64,000 bases of DNA, taken from positions 122,326-186,325 of the forward strand of contig NZ_JAUNXR010000003.1 in assembly GCF_030539665.1 (NCBI RefSeq). Direction: 5' to 3'. The notes beneath the pieces were generated by a model that was given only the letters and a program-made list of their open reading frames with translations, searched no databases and had not been told where the DNA came from. A program made the translations under genes and the position numbers. Source of the stretch: Methanobrevibacter sp. (GTDB taxonomy: Archaea > Methanobacteriota > Methanobacteria > Methanobacteriales > Methanobacteriaceae). The stretch's first letter is position 1. Each line of letters begins with the position of its first letter. Of the stretch, positions 1 through 8,358 are shown piece after piece.

Positions 1-205
1 AATACCTGACGGGGCATTTTATGTTTACCCTGAAGTTGAAAATCCTATGGAATTTGTCAGAACCGCTGCAGATGCTGGAGTTATTACAGTTCCGGGACTT
101 CCATTCGGTGAAAATGGTAGGAAACATGTAAGAATGTCTTATGCTAACTCTTATGAAAACATTGAAAAGGCAATGGACATATTAGAGGGATTGAATAATG
201 GATGA
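1..205 (+). CDS. Class I/II aminotransferase, C-terminal end (partial)
   Basis: The window opens inside a gene read in frame from base 2 and stopping at 203-205. The visible 67 residues begin PDGAFYVYPE and continue with a stretch ending GENGRKHVRMSYANS. This is the typical end of a fold-type I PLP aminotransferase of the aspartate aminotransferase group, where the arginine in the RMSYA-like segment normally binds the substrate carboxylate. The substrate cannot be told because the lysine-bearing core is outside the window. It overlaps the following transporter start by 8 bases, so the two are probably translated from one message. Confidence 0.8.
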   Translation, partial: IPDGAFYVYPEVENPMEFVRTAADAGVITVPGLPFGENGRKHVRMSYANSYENIEKAMDILEGLNNG

Positions 206-1103
206 AATGAGAACAAAAGGAGGAAAAAAGGCAGCTATAGTTGGAGTAGGTGCAAACTCCTTTTTAACCATTTTTAACATAATCGTTGGATTGATGTCTG
301 GAAGTTATGCATTAATTTCCGAAGGGGCGCATACATTATCCGATATAGCAACAACAATAATTGCATATATCGGTTTTAGAATCGGACAAAAGCCTGCTGA
401 TTCAGAGCATCAAAGTGGACATGGAAGAGCGGAAGCAATTGCAGGACTTTTAATCACTATTTTTTTAGTTGTAGTTGGATATGAGATAGTTACCGGAGCC
501 ATAAGGAAACTTTTAAATCCTAGCCTTATTACTGTGCCTGACTATTTGGCTGCAGTAATGGCAGTGATAGGTATCGTTACAAATATTTTAATAAGTACAT
601 ACATAATCCATTTGGGTAAAAAGATCAATTCTCCGGCAATAATCGCTGACGGCCAACATCAGAGAGTGGATGTTTATTCTTCAGTAGCTATTTTGATTGG
701 AGTTATTATTTCAAAAACAGGTTATCCTATCTTTGACCCGATTATAGGATTGTTTATTGGTTTGATGATTTTTAAAACCGCTGCAACCGTTTGTAAAGAC
801 AATATCGAAAATATCATGGGAAAAATCCCATCACAAGATCTGATTGATGAAATTGAATATCATGCAACAGAAATTCCTGAAGTTTGTGGTGCTCACAATA
901 TAAAAGTGGACTATTTTGGAGCTTATGCGATTGTAGTCCTCCATATTGAACTTGATGGTGAACTAAAATTATTCGAATCTCATAAAATTGTTCATAGAGT
1001 TCAAAACAACATTATGGAAAAGGTAGAAATCGTAAAAGAAGTTACTGTTCATTCCTGTCCATGTGGTGTTGAATATGACCATAAACAAGAAATCGATATG
1101 TAA
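198..1103 (+). CDS. Cation diffusion facilitator (CDF) family metal efflux transporter
   Basis: A 301-residue membrane protein of normal CDF length. Six hydrophobic segments fill about residues 12-205, followed by a soluble C-terminal domain of about 90 residues. The metal site in helices 2 and 5 is visible as H45-x3-D49 and H154-x3-D158, the H/D/H/D arrangement known from zinc-type members, and a histidine-rich loop (H71, H75) lies between helices 2 and 3. The family exports Zn2+ or other divalent ions from the cytoplasm against protons. The start has a GAGGG site 8 bases upstream and overlaps the end of the aminotransferase. Metal specificity is inferred from the residues only. Confidence 0.9.
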   Translation: MDEMRTKGGKKAAIVGVGANSFLTIFNIIVGLMSGSYALISEGAHTLSDIATTIIAYIGFRIGQKPADSEHQSGHGRAEAIAGLLITIFLVVVGYEIVTGAIRKLLNPSLITVPDYLAAVMAVIGIVTNILISTYIIHLGKKINSPAIIADGQHQRVDVYSSVAILIGVIISKTGYPIFDPIIGLFIGLMIFKTAATVCKDNIENIMGKIPSQDLIDEIEYHATEIPEVCGAHNIKVDYFGAYAIVVLHIELDGELKLFESHKIVHRVQNNIMEKVEIVKEVTVHSCPCGVEYDHKQEIDM

Positions 1104-1126
1104 ATTATAAAAAAAATTAAAAATAA

Positions 1127-1211
1127 CGCCGGGACCGGGATTTGAACCCGGGTGATCCAAGGGATCATCGGATTAGCAGTCCGACGCCGTACCAGGCTGG
1201 GCCATCCCGAC
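1127..1211 (-). tRNA. tRNA-Ser (anticodon GCT)
   Basis: Read on the minus strand the sequence begins GTCGGGATGG and ends TCCCGGCG. The acceptor stem pairs GTCGGGA with TCCCGGC and leaves discriminator G73, as expected for archaeal tRNA-Ser. The anticodon loop is CTGCTAA (GCT, reading AGC/AGT codons), a long variable arm lies around GATCCCTTGGATC, and the T arm is CCGGGTTCAAATCCCGG. The 85-base length fits a class II tRNA. CCA is not encoded and no intron is seen. Confidence 0.96.
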
Positions 1212-1235
1212 ATACTATTACTTATTTTGACATTC

Positions 1236-1247
1236 ATATAATATAAA
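1236..1247 (-). promoter_or_regulatory. Box A/TATA promoter of tRNA-Ser
   Basis: The minus-strand sequence TTTATATTATA lies 25-36 bases upstream of the first tRNA base, the standard archaeal TATA distance. It also separates the tRNA from the 3' end of the SRP RNA upstream, so the tRNA is probably transcribed separately. Confidence 0.6.
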
Positions 1248-1274
1248 GTTATCTAAAAAATGGCATGTTCAAAA

Positions 1275-1567
1275 GTGGACTAATGTCAGAAGCATAGGTG
1301 ATCTAAAAAAACAAGCTCCACCCCGTGATTCTACAAGCATTGAATGTAATTAAGTGGGCTGCTCCCTTCCGGGCCTGACCCATTGCTTAAAATTAAGATA
1401 AAAAATCTTTACCCTCCAGTAAAGCAGAAATCACCACCAATCCTGCAGGGCGAGGTTTCTATGCTATTTTTTTAGGCCTACACTTCATCAAAAAGCCGCC
1501 TTTTGAACTTCGACCGCACCAAAGGGGGTATGTGCTTACAGAGGACCCCTAACCCTCCAGTCTAGCC
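1275..1567 (-). ncRNA. ffs: Archaeal signal recognition particle RNA (7S/SRP RNA)
   Basis: On the minus strand the transcript starts GGCTAGACTGGAGGG, the 5' Alu-domain start shared by archaeal SRP RNAs. It then has the CCTCTGTAAGC segment and, in the S domain, GGTCAGGCCCGGAAGGGAGC, which holds the GGAA tetraloop and the asymmetric loop bound by SRP54. SRP19 and SRP54 assemble on it for cotranslational targeting. The 5' GGCTAG can pair, with one bulge, to TTAGTCC near base 1277 as helix 1, which sets the 3' end approximately. About 293 bases matches the usual archaeal length of roughly 300. The 3' end is uncertain by about 20 bases. Confidence 0.93.
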
Positions 1568-1590
1568 ATATAATATATATTAAAATAATA

Positions 1591-1600
1591 TTATATAAAT
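1591..1600 (-). promoter_or_regulatory. TATA box of SRP RNA gene
   Basis: ATTTATATAA on the minus strand is centred about 28 bases upstream of the inferred SRP RNA 5' end at 1567, which supports that end. Confidence 0.6.
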
Positions 1601-1640
1601 GTTATCAAAAAAAAAGAGTTGAAATTAGAAAAATAAAAAA

Positions 1641-2045
1641 TTATAAGATATATTTAATGATGTCCCCATCAGAGATTATGCCCACCAATTCATCACCGTC
1701 TACAACAGGCAATTGATTTAAAATATCATTTCCGGATGTAGCCTTAGTCATTGCATTAATAGCTGATTCTAAAGTGTCTTCGGGAGAAATTGTAAATACA
1801 TCCTCTACCATTATACTTCCAACTTGAGTTCCAAGTTCATACTTGTCCAAAATTAGATTATGACCCAAATCAGTAGCTGTTACAATACCAATAATCTTTT
1901 TGTCCTCATCGACGACAGGCATTGCACTTATCTTATGTTTCATTAATCTTTCAAATGCATAAACCACATCCATATCCGGATTCACGGTTATTACATTTTT
2001 AGTCATTATGTCCTTAACTTTGCTTGTTAACACTAACATCACCAT
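1641..2045 (-). CDS. Two-CBS-domain protein
   Basis: A roughly 134-residue protein made of two CBS domains in tandem: one starts near KVKDIMTKNVITVNPD, the second near VGSIMVEDVFTISPED. A CBS pair forms a Bateman module that binds adenine nucleotides or S-adenosyl ligands and usually acts as an energy sensor. No catalytic or DNA-binding domain is attached. The reading frame continues upstream to 2063, inside the preceding gene. Starts at 2045 or 2039 both overlap that gene by 24-32 bases and neither has a clear ribosome site at proper spacing. Overlap suggests coexpression with 2-phosphoglycerate kinase, but no functional link is shown. Confidence 0.85.
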   Translation of the reverse strand: MVMLVLTSKVKDIMTKNVITVNPDMDVVYAFERLMKHKISAMPVVDEDKKIIGIVTATDLGHNLILDKYELGTQVGSIMVEDVFTISPEDTLESAINAMTKATSGNDILNQLPVVDGDELVGIISDGDIIKYIL

Positions 2046-2922
2046 ATCTTTCTGTAATATCATTTATCATAATGTCAATTGTTTTTACAACATCAACATT
2101 GTTGATAATATGAGAATCAAATTCATGAGCTTGCTCAATCATGAAATCCTGTGTTTTCCTAATTGTATCGAAGTTATCCAGATAAGTTTGAAGGGACCTT
2201 TTAACCCATGGGCGCCTACATCTTGAATAAAATCTGCCCTTATGTATATCTTCATCATCCACTATTAAAGTGAATTCAACAATATTGTTATTTTCCATCA
2301 GTTCCCTGCTTACAAAACCTGGAACAATATGAACCCCTTCAATAATTGTACTTATACCTTCTTTAAGAGAACGTTCAATAATTGCCTCCACACCAACATT
2401 TACAACATCAACATGATTTATGAATCCTTCAATGACCGGATCGATGCTTGTTGTTGGAGTTCTAATACTCTCAAAAGCGTTGAAACTTGATTTATGAATA
2501 ACGGGACTCAGTTCCTTAGACACTATTTTACGCATAACTTCACGTATCATATCCGTACTGATTAAATTCTTTAAACCTAACCTACTGGCCAATTCAAAAG
2601 CCATTGAAGATGTTCCAACACCTGAAGCCCCTCCAATTAAGATAATTAAAGGTTCCTTGGTTTTTCTAATAATTCTCCATTTTTTATATTTCTCAGCAAA
2701 GACAGGATAATTTTCCTCAAGATACCTTATGATAAGCTGAGTCAAATCAGGAATTGTTATTTCATCGATATTTTCCCTTGTTAGCTTGGACTCGATTTCA
2801 GCAGCTATTTTATAAGCGTCATCTGCTCCCATATCAGTCACTACAAGAGATCTAGCCAGAATACCCTTTGAAAATGGTTCTTTGTACTCATTATTTTCCA
2901 CTTTACCTTTAACCATTATCAT
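2014..2922 (-). CDS. pgk2: 2-phosphoglycerate kinase (cyclic 2,3-diphosphoglycerate pathway)
   Basis: A 302-residue P-loop kinase. An N-terminal ATP-cone-like region (about residues 10-80) is followed by the Walker A segment GGASGVGTSS. The family phosphorylates 2-phosphoglycerate to 2,3-bisphosphoglycerate, the precursor of cyclic 2,3-DPG, a thermoprotectant and phosphate store of Methanobacteriales. The start at 2922 is chosen because GGAGG lies about 9 bases upstream; the open frame runs 28 codons further without a ribosome site. The length matches the Methanothermus enzyme, about 304 residues as I recall it. The cyclase gene is not in the window. Confidence 0.88.
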   Translation of the reverse strand: MIMVKGKVENNEYKEPFSKGILARSLVVTDMGADDAYKIAAEIESKLTRENIDEITIPDLTQLIIRYLEENYPVFAEKYKKWRIIRKTKEPLIILIGGASGVGTSSMAFELASRLGLKNLISTDMIREVMRKIVSKELSPVIHKSSFNAFESIRTPTTSIDPVIEGFINHVDVVNVGVEAIIERSLKEGISTIIEGVHIVPGFVSRELMENNNIVEFTLIVDDEDIHKGRFYSRCRRPWVKRSLQTYLDNFDTIRKTQDFMIEQAHEFDSHIINNVDVVKTIDIMINDITERYGDVSVNKQS

Positions 2923-3067
2923 TGAAGCAAGCCTCCATATAGTTATTTTGTAACTTAATCTTAAATAAACATTGTCATTTAATTTTATAAAACAAAAATT
3001 AACCAAACTAATAACAACATATAGGTAATTTTTAAAAAAAGTTCAATAAAAAGCGAAAAATTATAGA

Positions 3068-3715
3068 TTATTTCAAATTGAATTCATGATAATACTTGGC
3101 TTTCGGAAGGTCCAGATCCAGGTGTGCAGATAAAATTCTCAATATGAACACCACAATAAAGCATAGAACAATGGCCCAATTGATGTTGAAGTATAAGTTT
3201 ACGGCATAGCAAACAATAGCCCCTGCAATTGAAGCTGTAGCGTAAATATGCCTTACAAATATTATCGGTTTTTGAAGAGCAAAAATGTCCCTCATTACAC
3301 CGCCCCCAACTCCAGTTATTACCGCAACGGAAATAAGCAGAAACCATTCGCTGAATCCTGCCTCAAAACCTACGAGAAATCCGTAAGCTGTGAAGATTCC
3401 CAAACCAATTGAATCCGCAATTAAAAATATCTTTTCAAAAAGGTTTTTGTTTAAGACAATGTGCTTGTTTATCAAAGTCGGGAATATTAAAAGTGAAGTT
3501 GCACCAGCTATTAAAATAAACTCCGGACGTATAAGTGCAGAAACAGGAGTGATTCCCAGAATAGCGTCTCTCACCATACCTCCTCCAACAGCAGTGGTTA
3601 TGCCTAAAACAGCAATTCCAAAAATATCCATCTCTCTTCTCATCCCGGTAAGAGCTCCTGAAATTGCAAAGGCAATGGTTCCTATAACTTCAAAAATGAA
3701 AATATATGTGTTCAT
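3068..3715 (-). CDS. TRIC/YicG-type (UPF0126) cation channel membrane protein
   Basis: A 215-residue, seven-helix membrane protein built of two homologous halves. Each half carries a glycine-rich helix break followed by arginine-aspartate: TAVGGGMVRD near residue 42 and TGVGGGVMRD near residue 137. This is the signature of prokaryotic trimeric intracellular cation (TRIC) channels, formerly UPF0126, which conduct monovalent cations. The physiological role in archaea is not established. The start has GTGAT a few bases upstream. It stands alone between the kinase and the repeat-flanked exporter. Confidence 0.87.
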   Translation of the reverse strand: MNTYIFIFEVIGTIAFAISGALTGMRREMDIFGIAVLGITTAVGGGMVRDAILGITPVSALIRPEFILIAGATSLLIFPTLINKHIVLNKNLFEKIFLIADSIGLGIFTAYGFLVGFEAGFSEWFLLISVAVITGVGGGVMRDIFALQKPIIFVRHIYATASIAGAIVCYAVNLYFNINWAIVLCFIVVFILRILSAHLDLDLPKAKYYHEFNLK

Positions 3716-3784
3716 AAACTATCACAAAAAGATTTATGATTAAACTATCTTTCTCAAAGTATAAAAAATTTAATTTTTAGATTT

Positions 3785-3959
3785 TAGCCAACTGCCGAAA
3801 TCCAAAAAAAGAAAAAAAAATATAAGATTAATTCTTGGATCTGTAACCAACTGCCGAAATCCAAAAAAGGGAAAGAAATATAAGATCAATTCTTGGATCT
3901 GTAACCAACTGTCGAAATCCAAAAAAGGGAAAGAAATATAAGATCAATTCTTGGATCTG
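3785..3959. repeat. Three tandem 58/59-bp repeats at the 3' end of the MFS gene
   Basis: Units start at 3785, 3844 and 3902 (59, 58 and 58 bp); a fourth begins at 3960 inside the gene but diverges after about 9 bases. Units 2 and 3 differ at one base. Each unit ends, read on the minus strand, with codons for GYRSKN and a stop, so the repeats are duplications of the last codons of the transporter plus its downstream A-rich spacer. Only the innermost copy is used for translation. Confidence 0.95.
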
Positions 3960-5299
3960 TAACCAACTACAGTAGCTACAAATGAAATGAAACAGAATAC
4001 AGTACAAATTCCGCAGGTTATCTGTGAACTTAATATCAACAGGCCATAGTTGGTGCTGCTGATTACAACATTTCCCATTACAATGGCAAATATAACTGTA
4101 AATAAGGCCAAACTAAGTGTTTTTCCTACATATTTACTTGTGGAAACTGCAGATGATGCATAATCATTGTATTTTGACGGCAGTGAACTCATAATGACCT
4201 TTGTGTTTGGTGAAGCAAACAAACCATAACCTACTCCGTAAATTACCATAGCCAGTATTATATAATCCAAAGGAGTGTTCTTGAATATCAAAGTAATCAT
4301 TATCATTGAAATTAAAACTATGAAAATACCTGCCATAGCTATTACTTCCGGATTTCTCTTATCGGACAATCTGCCTGCAATGACTGCTGAGAATGTCATT
4401 ACCAAAGGCCCGATAACTAAAAGGGCACCTGACATTTCTGCAGAATATCCCATGATATATTGGAAATGGTAGTTTAAGACATAAGTCAGGACATAAATAC
4501 CTATATAACTGGTTAAAGATGCGATATTTGAACTTAAGAACTTAATATTCTTAAATAGATCCAATTTAAATACAGGATTCTTCTGTTTAAATGACAAATA
4601 AAAGCAAACCAATCCTATTATTATTAATGCAATGCCTTCAATCTGGTTCAGTATGGTGAAACCATACATCATGACAAAAATTGCTATGCTGATTAAAGTA
4701 AGGCTCTTGAAGTTGACACTTGTGCTTTTATCCCTAACCCAATCCTGCTTGATTTCAAATATTATCAGGAAAATTGCAATCAGCAAGAAAGGCACCTGAA
4801 TGTAAAAAATACTCTGCCAACCGTAATTGTTAGATAAGAAACCTCCCAAAAATGGAGCTATTGTCAACCCAACATAAAATGAAGCAAGATTGATTCCAAG
4901 AGCTGTTCCTCTCAAGCTTTCATCAACTGCCTCAACAATCATGGCTGTTCCGGAAACATAAATGAAAGCAGCCCCCAATCCTTCTATTGCCCTTGATGCA
5001 ATTATAAATAAAGATGAGGTTGAAATTCCGGATAAAATTGAACCCAGTAAAAAAATAACTACCCCAATCAACAATGACTTTTTCAAACCATGCCTTTTAG
5101 AAAAGGTACCTGCCAAAATAGAGAAGGTAGCTATAACCAATAAATAGATTAAAGAAATCCAATTTTGCATTACATTATCCATCTTAAAGAAAACGGCCAT
5201 TGTAGGAAGCACTATTGAAATGGCAGATGAAATGTATGCAACAAAAAAAGTTGTTATGGAAGTTATAATGATAACAACGTATGCCAATCGTTTATCCAT
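3944..5299 (-). CDS. MFS drug-exporter-type transporter (DHA2/EmrB-QacA group, 14 helices)
   Basis: A 451-residue integral membrane protein with about 14 hydrophobic segments. The loop between helices 2 and 3 reads GTFSKRHGLKKSLLIG, the MFS motif A, and helix 5 contains a GGFLSNNYGWQSIF motif C-like segment. Together these mark the 14-helix drug:proton antiporter group, which expels toxic organic molecules by proton motive force. The ATG at 5299 has GGTG 6 bases upstream; the frame also allows a TTG at 5311 without support. It follows the phosphoesterase by 18 bases, so they may be cotranscribed. Its last codons lie in the innermost unit of a tandem duplication that extends downstream. Confidence 0.88.
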   Translation of the reverse strand: MDKRLAYVVIIITSITTFFVAYISSAISIVLPTMAVFFKMDNVMQNWISLIYLLVIATFSILAGTFSKRHGLKKSLLIGVVIFLLGSILSGISTSSLFIIASRAIEGLGAAFIYVSGTAMIVEAVDESLRGTALGINLASFYVGLTIAPFLGGFLSNNYGWQSIFYIQVPFLLIAIFLIIFEIKQDWVRDKSTSVNFKSLTLISIAIFVMMYGFTILNQIEGIALIIIGLVCFYLSFKQKNPVFKLDLFKNIKFLSSNIASLTSYIGIYVLTYVLNYHFQYIMGYSAEMSGALLVIGPLVMTFSAVIAGRLSDKRNPEVIAMAGIFIVLISMIMITLIFKNTPLDYIILAMVIYGVGYGLFASPNTKVIMSSLPSKYNDYASSAVSTSKYVGKTLSLALFTVIFAIVMGNVVISSTNYGLLILSSQITCGICTVFCFISFVATVVGYRSKN

Positions 5300-5317
5300 A
5301 ACAAACACCAAAAAAAA

Positions 5318-6007
5318 TTATTCTGATAAGTCCACTAACTCAACATTATAATCAGAGCCATCATTAATGGTAACTAAAACGGCTCCATTGTCCTTAAGCA
5401 TTCCAGGGTTTGCAATAATTGTATTGTCACCAAGTTGATCAATTGATTTTGCTTCATGAATATGGCCGCACAAATTAATGTCAGGCTGGAATTCATGAAT
5501 GGATTTTTGAATACCCTGACTTCCAACATGCATGCCTGAATCAGTCAAATCAGCTTTTGTGTTATATGGGGGTGCATGAGTAAGTAATATCTTTACTTTA
5601 GGAACCTTATCATTGTAAATATAATCGTATTGAGCTAGCAACTCATAAACGTCCCCGTAAATCTTATTGTCTTGGATTTCGCCAGGAGTGTTGAATGGAG
5701 TTTCATTAGAACCGCCGTATCCAAATAAAATTGCATCCCCATAAGCAATAATGTTGTTATGTAAGCAGAACACGCCACTTTCATTAATTGCATTACAAAT
5801 ACCTTTAGGGTCGCAGTTACCTGGAATTGCTATTATATCAACATCACATTCTGCAAGCTTATCGAAAAATTCGCCTACAAATTCCAAAGGTCCGAAATCA
5901 GTAATATCTCCTGAAACAAGAACTAAATCAATGTCATTTTCTTTAACATATTTATATAAATTCTCATTTTCCTGACCATGAACATCACTAATTGATAATA
6001 TTTTCAT
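5318..6007 (-). CDS. Calcineurin-like metallophosphoesterase
   Basis: A 229-residue cytosolic enzyme with the full set of dimetal-binding motifs in order: SDVHG (D-x-H) near residue 7, SGDITD (GD), GNCDP (GN), LLTHAPP and CGHIHEA (GHxH). These place it with archaeal Icc/YfcE-like phosphodiesterases. The native substrate is unknown; cyclic nucleotides or other phosphodiesters are possible. The start has AGGGG about 8 bases upstream. It precedes the MFS exporter on the same strand. Confidence 0.88.
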   Translation of the reverse strand: MKILSISDVHGQENENLYKYVKENDIDLVLVSGDITDFGPLEFVGEFFDKLAECDVDIIAIPGNCDPKGICNAINESGVFCLHNNIIAYGDAILFGYGGSNETPFNTPGEIQDNKIYGDVYELLAQYDYIYNDKVPKVKILLTHAPPYNTKADLTDSGMHVGSQGIQKSIHEFQPDINLCGHIHEAKSIDQLGDNTIIANPGMLKDNGAVLVTINDGSDYNVELVDLSE

Positions 6008-6094
6008 TTTAAATGCCCCTAATTAATAAATAATTAATTATATTAAACTAAAAAGTAATAAAATTTATGATTTAATATAAAAAAATAAAAAAAG

Positions 6095-6619
6095 TTATTC
6101 TGAAAAGAATGGCCCCATTTCTTTTAAACCACTCTGAACATCGGACTTGTCACCATATAAAGCGACAGTATAATCGTCATCAAATTCGATTATAAGGCCA
6201 TTCCACTCAGCTATTTCCTGTACCCGCTCTTCTGCTAAAGGAGATTTAAGTGTAATTCTACCACTGGACATTCCAGGAGGAGTATTGATTAAAAATCTTG
6301 ATCTTGATTGAGGCATTTTGAAAACTTCTTCGCCTCTTGTAGATCTTGATAGTAAATCCAACCATTCATTAAGATAGTCCTCTCCTTCCTGTTCAGCCAT
6401 AGCCACCAATGATTCCTGAATTTCATTCATCATCATATCTGCTTTAGCTAAAGCATTGATCATTTCCATATTAGTTGGATCTTTTTTATAGAAATTGATA
6501 GAGGACCTAGCAAGAGATAAGTCAGAATTGAACTCATCTGGAATTTCATAACCTTTTTTCTTTAAATCTGTGAGAAGTTTTACGAGTACCAACCAATTTT
6601 GTTCAGAAGGTACATTCAT
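6095..6619 (-). CDS. Conserved methanogen protein, DUF2096-like
   Basis: A 174-residue soluble protein. The first 110 residues are mostly helical and acidic. The C-terminal part alternates strands and helices (GRITLKSPLAEERVQEIAEW and a following IIEFDDDYTVALYG-like strand pair), suggesting a small alpha/beta domain. I think it belongs to the archaeal DUF2096 family, from memory only. No catalytic motif is visible. Its ATG overlaps the stop of the preceding gene as ATGA, and an AGGTGG site lies 6 bases upstream, so the two genes are translationally coupled and probably work together. Confidence 0.6.
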   Translation of the reverse strand: MNVPSEQNWLVLVKLLTDLKKKGYEIPDEFNSDLSLARSSINFYKKDPTNMEMINALAKADMMMNEIQESLVAMAEQEGEDYLNEWLDLLSRSTRGEEVFKMPQSRSRFLINTPPGMSSGRITLKSPLAEERVQEIAEWNGLIIEFDDDYTVALYGDKSDVQSGLKEMGPFFSE

Positions 6620-6882
6620 AAGTGTCCACCTATAATTTTTAAAGTGGTATGATTAATTTTTGCATCAGCATCTTTTAATTCTTGTTGAATTTCTGCAATA
6701 CTATCATATGCATCTAAGAATAAAACATGGTAGCTGTCTGTACCAGTAATTTTCAAGATTGCTAATTCATCATCATCTTGTACGTCCCTTTTTTCAATAG
6801 TTGCTTTAAATTGTACGTATGGATTGTAATTTTCTGGAAGATCTCCGTATTTAAATATTCCTTCTAAAGTTGCGACAAACAT
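6616..6882 (-). CDS. Small conserved archaeal protein, DUF749-like
   Basis: An 88-residue protein beginning MFVATLEGIF, with a predicted beta-rich fold and a C-terminal helix-strand ending LKIIGGHL. I recall similar sequences as the archaeal DUF749 family; that assignment is from memory and not certain. A strong AGGTGAT ribosome site precedes the ATG. The stop is fused with the start of the DUF2096-like gene (ATGA), so the pair is one coupled operon. Confidence 0.55.
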   Translation of the reverse strand: MFVATLEGIFKYGDLPENYNPYVQFKATIEKRDVQDDDELAILKITGTDSYHVLFLDAYDSIAEIQQELKDADAKINHTTLKIIGGHL

Positions 6883-7000
6883 ATAATCACCTTAAAATTT
6901 TTTACAGTATATCATATACATTTAATAATATATAAACTTAATTGAGAATTGTTCGTAAATGATAAAACTAAATAAAAATTCATAAAAAAAAGATGAAAAA

Positions 7001-7366
7001 TTATTCCATCTTAACAGTAACAGAACCTAATGGAGCGTTAGTTGATTGATTGGAAATAACTTTTCCGTCCTTTAAAAGTTGTGCTTCAATTAAACCATCG
7101 TCATTTGATTGTTTTGTAACAGTAACACTAATAGAGGAATTTCCATTTAAAGAATATGTAGCATTACTTTCGTTGTAGAAATTAACGTATCCATCACCAT
7201 CGGTTATACTGGCAGACCATGGACCTTCACCAATAACTTTTAAAACAACCCCTGAAGATTCATTATCTGAACTGATGGAATTTAAGTCAACATTAAATGA
7301 TGAAAAAGCTACAACAGCAAAAACAACAATGATAATAACAAGCCCAATTACCCATTTATGTTTCAT
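7001..7366 (-). CDS. Membrane-tethered small extracytoplasmic protein, unknown function
   Basis: About 121 residues: a short basic N-terminus, one transmembrane helix (about residues 5-24) and a beta-rich outer domain with N-glycosylation-type sequons and segments GPWSASITDGDG and LLKDGKVIS. It probably faces the pseudomurein wall, anchored by the N-terminal helix. The ATG at 7366 is preferred over a TTG five codons earlier. The same plan, a helix then a W-A-x-I strand and an x-L-L-x-D-G-x-I-I strand, recurs in the gene at 17519-17938, so the two look like distant paralogues. No function is known. Confidence 0.7.
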   Translation of the reverse strand: MKHKWVIGLVIIIVVFAVVAFSSFNVDLNSISSDNESSGVVLKVIGEGPWSASITDGDGYVNFYNESNATYSLNGNSSISVTVTKQSNDDGLIEAQLLKDGKVISNQSTNAPLGSVTVKME

Positions 7367-7426
7367 ATTTTCAACGTCCAAATACTAAAAAAAATAAAAA
7401 AAAATTGAAAGGAAAAATCCTTACAA

Positions 7427-8335
7427 TTATTCTGTTGCTAATCTGTCGTATTCTTCTAATGCTTTAGCAAGAGCTGGAGCACAGTCAATTAAGTGGTTGT
7501 CCATGGTTAATTCTTTTGCGTCTAATCCCATAGCAATACCGTATAATTGAGCTAAGTGGAATACAGGAATGCTGAAGTTGGTTCCGTATTTTTTGTTAAC
7601 TTCAGTTTGACCTACATCAAATTGTAAGTGACAGAATGGGCAAACGTTTACAATAGCGTCTACACCTGCAGCTTGCATGTTTTCTAATTTTTCTTTGGTC
7701 ATGCTTAAGGTTACGTCGATGTCTCTAGATCTTAATCCTCCACCAGCACCACAACATAACATTTTTTCTTCGTATGGAATGGATTTTGCACCGGTGATTT
7801 CTATAAGATCATCTAAGATGGATGGGTCTTCTGCAGATTCTTCAATACCTACTTCTTTGGTAGGTTTTAAGAAGTGACATCCGTAGTGAGCAGCAACGTT
7901 TAAGTTTACTGGTTTTTCTACGATAGATGCTAATTTTTCAAATCCTACATCGTCTCTTAAAATTTGGGCAAAGTGTTTTACGTCAATGGTACCTTTGTAT
8001 TCTCTTCCTACTTCAGCGAGAATTTCGTTGATTTCTTCTTTAGCTTCTGGGTCTTCTTTTAATAAGTTGTTACATTCGAGTAAAGAACCGAAACATCCGT
8101 TACATTCAGTCATAATGTCCATTCCCATATCTTCAGCAATGGTTAAGTTACGAGCTGCGATGGATGCCCATGTTTTTTCATCGAAAGAACCGAATACACC
8201 AGGAGCAGGACAACAGGATGCTCCTTCCATATCTTTTAACTCAATATCTAATGCGTCAAATAAAATTCTGGTTGCTTTTTCTACACCAGGGTAACGGTTG
8301 TTCATAATACAACCTAAGAAATATGCTACTTCCAT
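7427..8335 (-). CDS. hdrB: CoB-CoM heterodisulfide reductase subunit B
   Basis: A 302-residue subunit carrying two cysteine-rich CCG domains, visible as the ASCCPAPG and CNGCFGS segments in the first half and MLCCGAGGGLRSR and CPFCHLQFD in the second. These ligate the noncubane [4Fe-4S] clusters that directly reduce the CoM-S-S-CoB heterodisulfide in the last step of methanogenesis. In hydrogenotrophic methanogens HdrB works in the cytoplasmic HdrABC-MvhADG electron-bifurcating complex; HdrA is not in this window, as usual for this order. GGAGAT precedes the ATG and hdrC lies 23 bases upstream in the same operon. Confidence 0.96.
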   Translation of the reverse strand: MEVAYFLGCIMNNRYPGVEKATRILFDALDIELKDMEGASCCPAPGVFGSFDEKTWASIAARNLTIAEDMGMDIMTECNGCFGSLLECNNLLKEDPEAKEEINEILAEVGREYKGTIDVKHFAQILRDDVGFEKLASIVEKPVNLNVAAHYGCHFLKPTKEVGIEESAEDPSILDDLIEITGAKSIPYEEKMLCCGAGGGLRSRDIDVTLSMTKEKLENMQAAGVDAIVNVCPFCHLQFDVGQTEVNKKYGTNFSIPVFHLAQLYGIAMGLDAKELTMDNHLIDCAPALAKALEEYDRLATE

Positions 8336-8358
8336 ATTATCTCCTCAATAAAAATAAT

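Noticed and set aside
1049-1237. Open frame across the tRNA-Ser gene
   Set aside because: It overlaps a confident tRNA and the end of the CDF gene; no coding character.
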